From: Acanthaster planci
Taxonomy: Eukaryota; Echinodermata; Asteroidea; Valvatida; Acanthasteridae
Reading direction: 5' to 3'
DNA: 41,024 bases
Assembly: GCF_001949145.1 (NCBI RefSeq)
Contig: NW_019091725.1
Location: 1-41,024 of the forward strand
Positions 28,623 through 39,205 of the stretch are shown piece by piece; the first letter of the stretch is position 1; every line of letters starts with the position of its first letter. A program made the translations under genes and the position numbers. Below the pieces are notes generated by a model, which saw nothing but the letters and a program-made list of their open reading frames with translations, was not told where the DNA came from and ran no database searches.

Positions 28623-29794
28623 ATGGCAGAAGGTGGGTTTGACCCCGAAAAAAATACCTCTTTTAGACCTAGGACAAGAAGAACAAGAGAAACAAGACCA
28701 AGAAGAAGAGGAACAAAACCTAGAAGGAGATGATAGCTTAGATCCAGCGCAACAAGAAATGACGTCTATAGAATAAACGACTTTTATGACGCGATTCGAG
28801 AAGAAACGGGATACGAGCCAAAGGTTAGAGACCCCAACATGTTTCATCTCGATGACCAAGAGAGACTCTATGTCGAGTATAAAGGCAAAAGGGTTTTAGA
28901 AAACTACAATTATGACAATAGTCGATGTCTTATTTCCAACGAGATTAAGAAAAGACGAAACATGGTTTTATTAGACACGTGTTAGGCCTTAGCGATTATT
29001 TTACGGGTAAAACGAAACAAGAAGCTCAAGAAGCACTTGGTCGGGTTAGACAACTAACCTCAGGAAGTCTGCCGTCAGAAGAACTTACCCGAGCCATCTA
29101 TCAAGTGATCGAAGACCTGGAAGGGTTAGATATCAGAGAACTCAAAGATTTAGACAAAGCGTTACAACGTAAGAGAAACGCTCTAATATTAAATCGGGTT
29201 AAAATAACCGAGATAAGGGAAAACATTTCACCAATCGAAAACGAACTTCAAGCGTTGGCGTCATTTGAAGAACGCTTACGCGATTTGAACAATCAACTAA
29301 TGGCGGCTTTAGCCAAAAAAGACGAAATAACAGGTCGCTTCAGAAATCAACTCGATAAAATTAAAAGCTTAGTGAACTTCGTTTAGGCTCAGATAAGATG
29401 CTTGACGAAATGATACGAACTATTTTTAGAGAACAAGGCGTAATGATTGTGAGTGCATTGACGGCTTTTCGATAGCAATCAGTATTCTGGTCAGCTCCAT
29501 CGTTGCTGCCGTCATGTGTGCTGGTAGTCCAACTTCAACGCCTGCGCCTGCTTCCACGCCGACGCCTGCACCCCCTAAACCGGGCGGCGTGAAAGAATGA
29601 GTCAAAAAACAGTTCCAACGCGTTAAAAAAAAACTCGGTTTGGCAGCGTTGGGGCTCTCCTGGCGTGATCGGTAACGTACTGTCTTGGTTGTTGAACGTG
29701 CCTGGCAAACGCGGTAGGTTGGTTATCCGAGCACGTGTGAACTTTGGTGGTCGGGGTAGATGCTTTGGTGTTTGCTTACGTGAAAAAACGGTAA
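28623..29794 (+). pseudogene. Coiled-coil membrane protein (copy C)
   Basis: From the ATG at 28623: MAEGGFDPEKN, an acidic region (QEEQEKQDQEEEEQNLEGDD in another frame), then EETGYEPKVRDPNMFHLDDQ and VEYKGKRV, matching copy A. The open frame at 28979-29386 carries LGLSDYFTGKTKQEAQEAL and a long coiled coil (ELKDLDKALQRKRNALILNR to FRNQLDKIKSLVNFV). LFREQG-like sequence, a Pro-rich hinge (TPAPASTPTPAP region) and a C-terminal hydrophobic end before the TAA at 29792-29794 follow in other frames. Best-preserved of the three copies; probably a structural protein. Confidence 0.6.
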
Positions 29795-29843
29795 GTTTAA
29801 AAGTAAGGTTTTGGAGTAAAGTTTAGAGTACCCGGGTAAAACA

Positions 29844-29885
29844 AAAAGCCTCACAACTCCTTTTGGGGGGTTGTAAGGCTTTTTT
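29844..29885. terminator. Strong hairpin plus T-run at the convergent gene junction (copy C)
   Basis: Left arm AAAAGCCTCACAACTCC (29844-29860), loop TTTTGG, right arm GGGGTTGTAAGGCTTTTTT (29867-29885) with two imperfect positions, ending in a T-run. It lies between the stop of the coiled-coil gene (29794) and the convergent EGYNNN stop (29916). The long stem and symmetrical A/T flanks would work in both directions. Confidence 0.65.
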
Positions 29886-29915
29886 ACGCTCGGTTTTTGG
29901 CTTTGGGTAACTACT

Positions 29916-30550
29916 CTAGGTTACTGCTTTATACGCCAAGAAAGCGATTCGAGCGTCGGCTAGAACTCCGATCGTCACAGACAACTTTTCGTTTTTGTGA
30001 AGTTCTAGCGGTGTCTGTTCTGGAGGTGGAGTCGGAGGCAAAGGAGGCGTGGGCAAGCTCTAGCTCAAGTTCTGGCTCTAGTGAAAGGTTGTGCTCGGGG
30101 TAACGCGCGCTGGTTGGTATGGAAGAAGAATGAAGCGTTGGGACGTAACCTGTTTGCATGTCGGTTGTTGTGACTTGCAAGTTGTTGTTGTAGCCCTCAA
30201 ATGTTCCGCTTCTCAAGTCCATGTCTGACGGAACCAAGTACGGGCCAGGCGCTACCACGAAGTTTAGAGGCGTGTTAGCGTTAGAGGGTCTTGAAACTGG
30301 TTTATTGACTGTTCCAGGTCGGTTTCCGAATTCACACGACTTTCCACCACGGCGACAAACTGGTTCTGCGCGTCTACACCGGTGTCCGGTGCCAACACAC
30401 TGGTTTTATTTGCGCTTGAGCTCCCAACAACGCGTAGACGTAAGCCCTGATCGATTCGTTGACACGAGTCACGCCTACGTAGGTGAGCTTCGGCTTGCAC
30501 AGAATAAAGTCCCACCAAGCTAATGTAGTGGCCTGTGGTTACGTCAGCGT
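29916..30550 (-). pseudogene. EGYNNN protein, C-terminal part (copy C)
   Basis: Blocks on the minus strand: DTGVDAQNQFVAVVESRVNS (30518-30264 frame), EQSINQFQDP, then VAPGPYLVPSDMDLRSGTFE followed by GYNNNLQVTT (30258 on), a Glu/Leu-rich spacer and a C-terminal hydrophobic segment ending AFLAYKAVT at the TAG (29918-29916). Nucleotide similarity to copy A stops near 30550, so the N-terminal half is gone and copy C ends here. Confidence 0.6.
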
Positions 30551-31706
30551 CCCGATGGGGTGAGAGCTAGTTAATTATGCATCCCGCAAGACACATTGTG
30601 CCTTGCGCAGACAGAGCCTCAACACCACTGCAACAAATGGTATCTCGGACTCCACGTTTTATTACTTTAATTTGGTGATACTTCTTTTTTAATCCTCGGT
30701 TGTAAATTACTACTTTATAAACACTGTTTCATTGATAATCAATTCTGATTCCAGTGCATGCAGTGGGTGAGGGAAATTAGGGGCCTACACTGAGCGTTTT
30801 TTATGAATTGCGGAGCAATATATCATTTACTCACGGCTTTGTGGCTGTGGGCGTTGGATGTTCTCGAAGTTTCCAGAGTGCGGTCTTCTATCGCCACTGC
30901 GAGCTGACCAACGGCCAGGTAAGAAAGTTGCCCCAAAATTCCTTGCTTTCGGTACCCTTTCTAGGTTACGTGCCCTCACTACACTGGTATCGTCGTGACC
31001 ACTGTCGCCAATGAGCATATTAGTTAGTACTATACTTGAGGCTGATGGTATTTTAAGTCATTTTGGGAGTGTTTTCTTAATCCTATTCGTGGGATTCCTT
31101 CACAATAGATTTCTATGCCTCACACGTTACGTATAAACAAGATATGTCACGTTGCATATACTGTGCATGGTAGACCTCGTGTGTAACCTACGCGCTGCTT
31201 ATTACAGCACAGCGCCTACATGGGACTGCGCTTTGCATCGGTGGGGTATGACAACATTTTTCGTGGTTGAACTTTTATGTCAAGAGTGAAATTAAACAAT
31301 GTACGTTTCCATACAACTGCATGTACATATGCTGATGGTATTGTTATTGGTGTCGTTTATGTACCTGTACTTGAATGTGTACTGTATTGTGTTTTGACAG
31401 CAGCTCGAGACTTTGAGGGGCTTAATTGCCTACATGCTCAGGCCGACACCAGCAAACCGAGCTCAAACTCATCACCGTCTGAGCTACCACCCCGGGGTAA
31501 TTATCAAAGTGCACGTTATTTTTCGGTTATATGTATAGACCAATTTTGTAACTTTGAGAATAATAGCTATTGTATGACTAAATTGTACTTTGTATGCAAC
31601 ATTTTTTTAGTTTAAATAATTATATAATTATTTTACATACAGGATTTATTGTGAGGTGCAAACTCAAGTGCTGAAATGAGACTGATGAGTCGTTTAGAAT
31701 AAATAC
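30551..31706. other. Non-coding stretch between copy C and the gypsy element
   Basis: No gene recognised. An AT palindrome of 20 bp (31614-31633) is present. The 5' LTR and leader of the gypsy element would be expected here, but I found no sequence shared with the DNA downstream of the element. Confidence 0.4.
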
Positions 31707-32718
31707 TTGATAGCATATCCGGTGTCCGACTCATCCTTGGGGAGTATTCTTCCCGAAAACGGCCTCGCTGATACGCTGCCTGATACGTTTCAAAATTTAT
31801 GGTATCAAAGAGCTGCCACAGTCCGGCTTACAAAGTTTACTGGTTTTTTGCGGCACTCTGGGGATCAGACTTTATCAGAATGGCAGAATGACTTAAATGT
31901 ATATGCTCGTCAACTCGGTTTGTCTGACCAAGAAAAGATAAACACTGCACTTGATTACCTCTGAGGCGTTATCAAAGAGGAAGTTATGTGTTGTCCGCCC
32001 CAAGAAAGAGACACGTGGGCAAAACTTGAATCAATCCTAATCCAACGATTTGGCTCGCCAGAAACAGTGCAGTCATTAACCAAAGCCTTGTATTCCCGAA
32101 GTCAACTCGAAGACGAAAGTTTCGCGGACTTTAGTCGTTGTCTTATTCGGCTGTATGACAAAATGGAGAGTGCATCTAACGCTAAGCAGGAAAGGAATGC
32201 GCTTGCGCATCTTCGGGAAAAATTCTTCGTGAGCAATTCTTGAGGGGTGTAAGGGATCCGTCCTTACGGAGAGACCTCCGTAAGATAGCGTTTGACCACC
32301 CCGAGCTGCCGTTTTTCGCTTTCCGTGAGCTGGTTCTTGTTTCTACCCGCAATCACAGCTGAACGTTGAAAGTGAACCAGAACCATTCATGTCAGTTGAT
32401 GCAGCGCAATCGGTCGGAGGACCTAAAGGCGGCAAGAGCAAATTGACGGAACTTTTAGAAGTTCAAAAGGAACTTGTGACTTCAGTTAAGCAGTTGGTTG
32501 ACCAACATTCAAAGATTAGCACGACCTTGCAAAACGTGGCGGAAGGCGTTATGAGCTTGGAACAACGCGCAAGCAGGGGACAAAGATACAAAAGTCCAAT
32601 GAAATGTGCCTATTGTCAGAAGCCGGGGCACAGTGTTGACAACTGCTTTAAGCGAAAGCGAATGGAAGACAAAAAAGCAGAAGAAAGTGCATCAAGTGGT
32701 ATTCTTTCGGGAAACTAA
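31707..32718 (+). pseudogene. gag: Gag polyprotein of gypsy element
   Basis: Forms the particle and binds RNA. KLTKFTG-like capsid sequence (RLTKFTGFLRHSGDQTLSEW, near 31830) is followed by an in-frame TGA at 31962-31964 and then ERDTWAKLESILIQRFGSPE. A frameshift near 32235 leads to FLRGVRDPSLRRDLRKIAFD. The last frame (32389-32718) has a helical region and the zinc knuckle CAYCQKPGHSVDNC (32605-32646; CX2CX4HX4C), followed by a Lys-rich tail. The in-frame stop is a single point change within an otherwise continuous frame. Confidence 0.8.
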
Positions 32719-32741
32719 TAAGCTTTGTCACAGAGGGCAAT

Positions 32742-33825
32742 GTGACAGAAGGTGATTCTTCTAAAATGCCCGCAGTTTTGCCTATAGTCGATAACGTATG
32801 CAGTTTGGGAAAAGAAACCCAGTCCATTGATGGTAATGTTTTGGTTAATTCTCAGTTGACTACAACTGAAATCCGCCGACAGCTGTTGGCAAAATCTCCA
32901 ACTGCTACTGTTTTGTTGAATGGCATTCGTGTTCGTTGTCTGCTCGATACTGGAGCGGAAACATCTTTAATGTCCGGCAAGTTTTACCGTGAACAGTTTG
33001 CGAACGCCGTAGGTAGGATAAAGCCTGTGGGTAGTCTCATTAGAATTATGGGTGCAAATGACCTTGAGATTCCAGTTCAAAGCTACTTTGAAGCGTGTCA
33101 TGGAGTTTTTGGCTTGAAGTTTAAAGCCGCTTTTCTGGTTTTAAAGGAAACCGACGCTTCGGCCAACTCAGGTCGAAGGGACTAGTGTTCGTTGTTGCTT
33201 GGCTGCAACATTTTGCGACAAATAGCCTTGAAACTGAAATCCGTTGGTTCAGTGCAACTTGATAAAGATTGGGATTTAGCTTTGCGCTGGATTCAAACTG
33301 CTTTTGAACCAAATCATGACCACAGTGTACATAGACCGAAGGTTACTAATAGCCTGCCTTTGGTTGATGTCTTCACTATTCAACGGGAGATCATTCCTCT
33401 GGAAGGTTGTTCAGTGTGCGGCCGGCGAGGAGACTCCAGGAGTAGATGGCAAAGATTTCTTTATCAGGGGAGCTCCGCTAGGTATAGTGGGCAACGGAGG
33501 CTTTGGAGAGATAGGGCCAAGTGACCCTTTTTACTCATCTGCTTTTTGTCAGGCACTATATGGTGTTGTGCGTTCTCAAGGTGCAAAAGTTCAAGTTTAT
33601 GTGGCTAATTCTAGTTCAGAGCCCACAGTGATCCTGCCTCTAACAAAGGTTGCAACTTCGGTAGAGACCGCATTAGTGGATCAGATTTTTGTTGAGCCTG
33701 TGGAAGATGGGCTCACGGTCTCTATGCATCGTGTTGTATCCGATGAGAAGATCTGTTTCATTCTTTGTCCGCTGACCCCGAGTTTAGCGAGCCTGCCCCA
33801 CCTGGATCTGATGACTCAGATGTAG
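32742..33825 (+). pseudogene. pro: Aspartic protease and linker region of gypsy Pol
   Basis: Cleaves the Gag-Pol polyprotein. The frame starting at 32742 contains VRCLLDTGAETSLM with the catalytic DTG (Asp at 32946-32948). After a frameshift near 33180, LLGCNILRQIALKL is the second typical protease block. Further frames (33304-33825) hold a linker with FYSSAFCQALYGVV and VILPLTKVATSVE. The protease active site is intact but the frame is not. Spacing to the RT is normal. Confidence 0.75.
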
Positions 33826-35687
33826 ATTCTGATCGTGAGTCTTTCACGTTCCCAAACGGTACAACTTTGTTGTTACCCCCAAGTCTTTCTGGTCTTGATG
33901 GCCCAGACGCTGTGTTGGCAGCTGAGTTGATTCGAAGGCACATGGATGCATTTTCATGTGGGCCTTTGGTTCTTGGGTTCTGTGACTTGATCCCCCACCG
34001 AATCAAGCTCAGCGATGACAAACCAACTAACTTACCACACAGAAGGATCGTGCCAAGCCGCAATGCTGAGGTAAAGAAACTCTTACAAGATTTACTCGAC
34101 CGCAACATTACTAGGAAGTCAACTAGCCCGTATGGGAGTCCCATTGTACTCGTTCCCAAGAAGAATGGCCAAATGCGATTATGCATAGACTCCAGGCTCC
34201 TCAACTCAAAGACCCGTAAGGATGCTTTTTCTCTTCCCAGGATAGAGACTTTTGAGTCTGTCAAGGGGTCAAAATTATTCTCTTCACTTGACACGGCTCA
34301 TGGATATTTCCAAGTAGCACTTCATGAAGAATCGGTGGAGAAAACAGCATTTAGAGTCCCTTGGGGCCTCTATGAGTTCTTGCAACTCCCCCAGGGCCTC
34401 ACCAATGCACCAAGCACCTTCCAGCGGATTGTTGAATCCATATTTGGCGACCTTAACCTGACCGAGTTGGTTGTCTATCTCGATGACCTTCTTGTATTCT
34501 CTAGCACATTTGAGGATCACCTGATCAGGTTGGAGAAGGTTTTTCAACGACTAAAGCAGTACGGTCTGAAGTTGAATGGCAAGATATGCCAGCTTTTTCA
34601 AACATCTGTAAGACATCTTGGTCATGTTGTTAGCGTTAACGGTGTCTCTGTAGACGGCACGTATTTGGGACTGACCGACATCTGTGAACGTTCAGCAGCT
34701 AAGATCATTCTTAGGCCTCGCGTCTTACTACAGTTTGTTCCAGGATTTTCTAAGGTGGCGCACCCCTTACACATGCTCATCCGCAATGGAAGAGAACAAG
34801 CAGGGAATCGGCATTCTATATTTGTTTGGTCAGTGGATGCTAATAACGCTTTCAAGGCCTGAAAACAGACCTTGTGTGAGGCCCCAGTTCTGGCCTACCC
34901 CGATTTCAAAAGGGATTTTGTGCTTGAAATTGACGCTTCGGCACAGGGTCTTGGGGCCTGTTTGTCTCAGAGTGATGAGTCTGGGCGCCTTCATCCCATT
35001 GCGTATGCTAGTAGAGGGCTCCGAGGAGCCAAGCAGCGGTACTCCGACCTGTCTAGTTTTGAACTAGAATTGTTGTTCTTGAAATGGGCTGTCTCAGACA
35101 AGTTCCGAGAATACCTGATCGGACAACGTACAACAGTCTGGACGGACGGCAATCCGCTAGCACACCTTCAGACAGCTAGGCTTGGTATACCCAGCAAGAA
35201 ATGAGACCGAGGGGTACTCCCCAACATGTCCAATCCCTATACACATTCCAAACGATTGTTACTTAACACATCCCCCCAAGATATCTCAAAGGAATTCCCC
35301 AGATTCCTGCGAGACAATGACCAAAACAAAGCAGGGGGGTTCTCTCCGTCTCATACCTTGCTGCATATGAGGCTTGGTAGTATCGAACAGAGATGGGCCG
35401 CTCAGCTGGCACCTTTTAATCTTGAGATAAAGTACAGAATAGGGAAATCCAACAGGTGCGCTGATGCCCTGAGCCGATACCCGAGACCCCACTCTGATGG
35501 AGTGGAGAAAGAGCAGGTTCCCAAAGATGGTACGGGTGGTGGCGCACAGGTGCCAGTTAAGGTTCAGATCTCGTGTTCCTTGTATTCCGATGATGGAGAA
35601 CAAGCAGGGACCCAAGCTGGTGTTACACCATCTGTGCTTCCCTCATTTTCATATGATGAGCTTGCGTCCCTGCAGAAAACTCAATGA
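33765..35687 (+). pseudogene. pol: Reverse transcriptase and RNase H of gypsy Pol
   Basis: Copies element RNA into DNA. The 365-codon frame (33765-34862) is the longest in the window. It has SPYGSPIVLVPKKNGQMRLC, SSLDTAHGYFQVALHE, LPQGLTNAPSTFQRI and the catalytic box VVYLDDLLVF (YLDD at 34476-34487). Between 34670 and 34740 two compensating frameshifts alter the thumb. A TGA at 34860-34862 separates RNase H, which is in the same frame: FVLEIDASAQGLGACL, YSDLSSFELELLFLKW and VWTDGNPLAHLQTARLG. RNase H is then interrupted by a 192-bp insertion and resumes, again in the same frame, with IEQRWAAQLAPFNLEIKYR and NRCADALSRYP. Confidence 0.85.
35188..35369. mobile_element. 182-bp MITE-like insertion in RNase H with 10-bp target duplication
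   Basis: The 10-mer AGGCTTGGTA is present on both sides (35178-35187 and 35370-35379). Near the ends lie inverted repeats CAGCAAGAAATGAGAC (35192-35207) and the complement of CAGCAAGGTATGAGAC (right end, up to 35363). Removing insert and one duplicate would leave the usual RNase H reading. It carries no coding capacity of its own. Confidence 0.75.
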
Positions 35688-35689
35688 TG

Positions 35690-37245
35690 ACCTTAAAAAT
35701 GTATGGAGGCGTTGGTGTTGTCGCTGGGAGCCTGGCCAGTCCCCACCCTCAGAGGAACAGCTCACCCAAGAGGCTCATAGTTGGATCAAAGAGTGGTCAA
35801 ATATAAGGAAACGTCACGGTGTCCTCTATAGGTGTGTTCATGATGCAGGCCTAGAGAAGTATACCAGTTTCTGGTACAGAAGAGGTTGAGGGCCTTGGTG
35901 ATTGATGCAGCTCATGATCAGTGGGGGCATCAGGACATTGAAAGGACTCTGTCCTTTATCAAGCAGCGATGTTTTGGCCAGGAGTGTCCACACATGTGCG
36001 CATTCATGTGAAAGATTGCTTCCACTGTCGGGTTACTAAACCACCTGTTCCAACCATTCGACCTCCAATGCGCCATCTCTTAGCATTTCAGCCATTGGAA
36101 CGTATTGCTATTGATTTTATTAAACTGGATCGTGGGTTAGGAAATATCGAGGATGTTCCGGTTATAAATGACTCATTCAGCAAGTATACCATAGCGATCC
36201 CATGTAGGGATCAGACAGCTCCCACTGTGGCGCGTGTGCTTCGGGACAGTTGGTTCGTACACTATGGTGTTTCTATCCAGATTCACAAGGATCAGGGGCG
36301 CAACGTCGAGGGTGGATTGATGCGGGAGTTATGTAAGCTCTACGGGATCAAGAAGACCAAGACCACCCGTACCACCCACAGGGTAACGGGCAAACCGAAA
36401 GGTTTAATCGTACCCTGTGCGGTTTGATCAAGCCCCTTGGTGGCACTAGTCGCCATCGTTGGCCTGAATTGTTGCCCCACCTTGTGTACATGTATAACAA
36501 TACCCCTCATTCAGTTACTGGTTACACTCCTTACTGTCTAATTTTTGGGAGAGAGTCAGTTGTGCCCCTCGGTCACTTGTTGGGCAACACTCACAGCAAT
36601 TGGTCCGAGAATACTATCCGCAAGAAGGCCCAAATAATCCAGAAAACATACAATATTCTGAAAGATCGGCTGTTGGGAGCCGCAGCAGCGAACAAGCGCC
36701 GCTACGATAAACATGCCAAGGCGGTTTATCTCTGTTTTGGCTCTAGAGTCTTGTTGAGGCAGACTGCACATCCAGGACGACGCAAACTCGCCGATGTCTT
36801 CCATAAGACACCATATGTAATCGTAGGTCTGGGTGACGATCAAAGTGTTTGCCAGATTTGACCGACACAGGATGGCCCTAGTAAATGGGTAAATCGGAAG
36901 ATGCTGATCATCGACCCTGGAAAGGAATCAGACTTGCCTTCACCTAGGGACCCATTAGAAATCCTTCCTCCTAGTGATTTCAGAGATGACTCTAGTGACG
37001 AGTCTAATGACGACGATCTTGTGTTGTCCATCCCTCCACAGTGGTTCCAAACCCGAGAGGAAGAGTTGGCTCCGACTGGGGAAGTGACAGAAGGAACCAC
37101 TACGCCTGTTGACTTAGGCAAAGAAGGTCCAACAGTTGTCCAGCCGCAAGTCTCGACTGAAGTCCCTAGTCTTCGACGATCGGAGCGCTTTCAACAACGA
37201 AAAGAGAATGGCCGTTGGCCTAATGCCATAATTAAGTATACTTAG
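35690..37245 (+). pseudogene. int: Integrase and C-terminal tail of gypsy Pol
   Basis: Integrates the DNA copy. HDQWGH and DCFHC (about 35910-36030) form the HHCC zinc finger, in two frames. The catalytic core follows: first Asp in ERIAIDFIKLD (36113-36115), second Asp in IHKDQGRNVEGG, and after a frame change near 36380 the Glu region before FNRTL. TGYTPYCLIFGRESVVPLG is the conserved end of the core in the 36424-36861 frame. The final frame (36901-37245) is acidic, then basic, with RRSERFQQRK, a common tail of gypsy Pol. No chromodomain is seen. Four or more frameshifts occur. Confidence 0.8.
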
Positions 37246-37586
37246 GTCAGGATTGCGTCTAACGCTGGACACGCACTTAGGCCTAATCGCGGCAAAAAGA
37301 CTTATGTTAAGTATTCGTTTATTTCAGTTTAATATTACTCTTATCGTCTTGCAGTTTTGCTGTATTACATGGTTGATTGTTTGATGTTTCCGAGTGAAGC
37401 CATACGTTTGTTTTTTACCATTTTGTTTTTGTGTATAATATTATCCCTCAAACAGTTGGGAGAAATTCGGATGCTGAATATTGCCTGCATCGCAGGACAT
37501 GGTGTATCGCCGTTCAGTATCCGTCTTGCTACTTGTTTCAGTGTTTATTGATTAACTCTTTGTGTAAACATTTTATTACCGTAACA
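37246..37586. other. Spacer between gypsy Pol and the SGNH-like ORF
   Basis: T-rich sequence without a recognised gene. No polypurine tract or LTR start could be identified. Confidence 0.4.
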
Positions 37587-38092
37587 ATGTCGGAGAAACC
37601 ATTGGTGTATTTTTTTGGGCATTCTTTTCCAGCGAGGCTCTCGCGAGAAGCAACCCGTGCTCACCAGTCGGTGGCAAATTACCTGGTTTTGGTGATAGTT
37701 ACAGCGTGTTCATAGGTCATTCCGGCCTTACGTATGATCGGTTATTTTCAAATGTTGACCATAGTTTTAGAGGAATGCAGACTAAACAAATTGACACGCT
37801 TGGAACGAATGATCCTTGTTTGGAAGAGTACACACCAGTCGTTTTGGTAACTAAGGTCTTGCAACTTTTGGACTCGATACTTTCTGTAATTCAGAGGTCG
37901 ATTGTAACTAGACGTGGACAAGCAAACATATTCACTTTTAATCATCCGGTTAAACGATTTAATATTCAACTTGCTGGGAGATTGCGTGGACGCCCTGGAG
38001 TCCATGTGTATGCCCAAAGGAAAGTAAATCTTCCAAGATATTTACAAGATGGGTGTCACTTGACTCCCGAGGGCATGATCAAGTATGTTTAG
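37587..38092 (+). pseudogene. SGNH/GDSL-hydrolase-like ORF after gypsy Pol
   Basis: Predicted esterase/lipase-type fold. From the ATG at 37587 the first frame has VYFFGHSF (block I, Ser in GHS at residue 13). After a single frame change near 37680, the frame 37706-38092 has FIGHSGLTYDRLF (block II-like Gly), LGTND (block III, 37799-37813) and LQDGCHLTPEGMI (block V, D-x-x-H; His at 38057-38059). All three signature blocks of the SGNH superfamily are in correct order, in about 168 codons. It lies 340 bp after the Pol stop on the same strand, so it may be an extra gene of the retrotransposon or of a neighbouring element. One frameshift separates it from an open frame. Confidence 0.55.
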
Positions 38093-38637
38093 CTGAATAG
38101 GCTTACTCTGGTGATGTCTTTGCCTAGAGCAGGACAGGGACGAATTTGTAAGTATGGCAGGTTCGATGCCGGGAAGGAGAATTTACAGAGAAACGACAGA
38201 ACAGTCTCTCTTCAGTCCAGTAGCCAAGTGAAGTGGAAGGTCACTGGCTAGGGAAGTTATCAGCTCCTTCTCAAGGACTCTTGTGGTTGGTTGCAAGTTC
38301 TGCTACCAACTGCTGCCAACTGCCCACATTCGCTGCCAAGTAACCCACACATTTTTGAGAAATTGTATGACCTAATTCTGGGGGAATTTGGATTTAAAAA
38401 AACGGGGGCACAAAATTAATTCTATTACATAATTATTAGAAAGATCAAAACTAGAACAGGAAAAGCTAAACAAAGCTGTGGCTGATGTTATTTATTTCCT
38501 GGAGACAAGGCTGATAGTTGGTCGTGACGCTCTTTCGAATACCATTTAATTAAAAAAAACTTTTCTTCAACAACTCACTCTTAATGAAAACACAAAGTTG
38601 GGAGGCACACATGAAAAATAACAACAGAAACTCTTTA
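38093..38637. other. Non-coding stretch with a small hairpin
   Basis: No gene recognised. TAGCCAAGTGA near 38221-38231 can pair with TCACTGGCTA (about 38241-38250). An A-run followed by CGGGGGC lies near 38395-38408; it could be a polypurine tract but no LTR is evident. Confidence 0.35.
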
Positions 38638-38807
38638 TACGCTGCCGTCATAGGCATGCAGAGCCTCGATCTGGCAGCTTTTTCCGTGTATGTTGCTTAG
38701 TAATTTTGGGTATGCTGCGTTAGTTCTTCTATCATCTATACTATACGATTGGACAAAATTTCAAAAGTTGTCAGTTCGAGGCTCTGCATGTCCATGGCTG
38801 CAGCGTA
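38638..38807. repeat. Foldback element, 170 bp with 32-bp inverted arms
   Basis: The left arm (38638-38669) and the complement of the right arm (38776-38807) agree at 28 of 32 positions, including the perfect 15-mer CATGCAGAGCCTCGA. It could be a MITE or the source of a hairpin RNA. Confidence 0.65.
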
Positions 38808-39205
38808 CATGAGCGAATAGCTTGTACTGGGTGCACTCCACTATAATTCAAGTGAGAATTTCTGGTCGGCTCATTAGCATTTAAAGTGGCCCCATCATCT
38901 TTTGAAAAAAAAAGAGATTGTATGGCCCCTAAAATGGTGAGATTGTGTAAATCTTTGCCAGAATTAACTCCTTGGGTCTTTGGGCTTTTATCTGAGAGCA
39001 GAATGGCTACAAAATACGGTTGAACGTTGGAAGTGCCCCAGAAAGTTGAGGGTTGTCACTTGAAAAATGGCTCCAAGCAGACTTCGGGGGATGTTGGCGT
39101 GCATGCTATTGGGCCCTGAACGGTGCTGATTTTACACTGTTTTCAATGGGGCTTGAATTAGTGGACTGGACCCTACAGCGACTACTCCCGATCGCTGACC
39201 TTTGT

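Larger units (their letters stand above)
22494..30550 (+). mobile_element. Polinton/adintovirus-like copy C
   Basis: Gene order: PolB (-), integrase N-terminal remnant (-), small membrane protein (-), small helical protein (+), MCP (+), ATPase pieces (+), MGYSMLG protein (+), coiled-coil protein (+), hairpin, EGYNNN protein (-, truncated at 30550). It is in the same orientation as copy A and lacks the LTPAEQEKL-type, basic and HNH-like genes. Confidence 0.7.
31707..37245 (+). mobile_element. Ty3/gypsy LTR-type retrotransposon, decayed, no LTR found
   Basis: Gag with a CCHC knuckle, protease, RT, RNase H and integrase occur in the order typical for Metaviridae (integrase after RNase H). Stops at 31962 and 34860 and several frameshifts inactivate it. 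No flanking long repeats could be recognised by eye. Confidence 0.85.

Noticed and set aside
5045-30600. Polinton terminal inverted repeats and target duplications
   Set aside because: No long inverted pair was found at the ends of any copy, so element borders are given as gene limits only.
31614-31633. 20-bp AT palindrome as a regulatory site
   Set aside because: Simple A/T composition in AT-rich DNA makes such palindromes likely by chance.
33758-34294. 178-codon minus-strand frame
   Set aside because: Antisense shadow of the gypsy reverse transcriptase.
30551-38500. Long terminal repeats of the gypsy element
   Set aside because: I compared the DNA before Gag with that after Pol and after the SGNH-like ORF and found no shared segment; one or both LTRs may be deleted or too diverged to see by eye.
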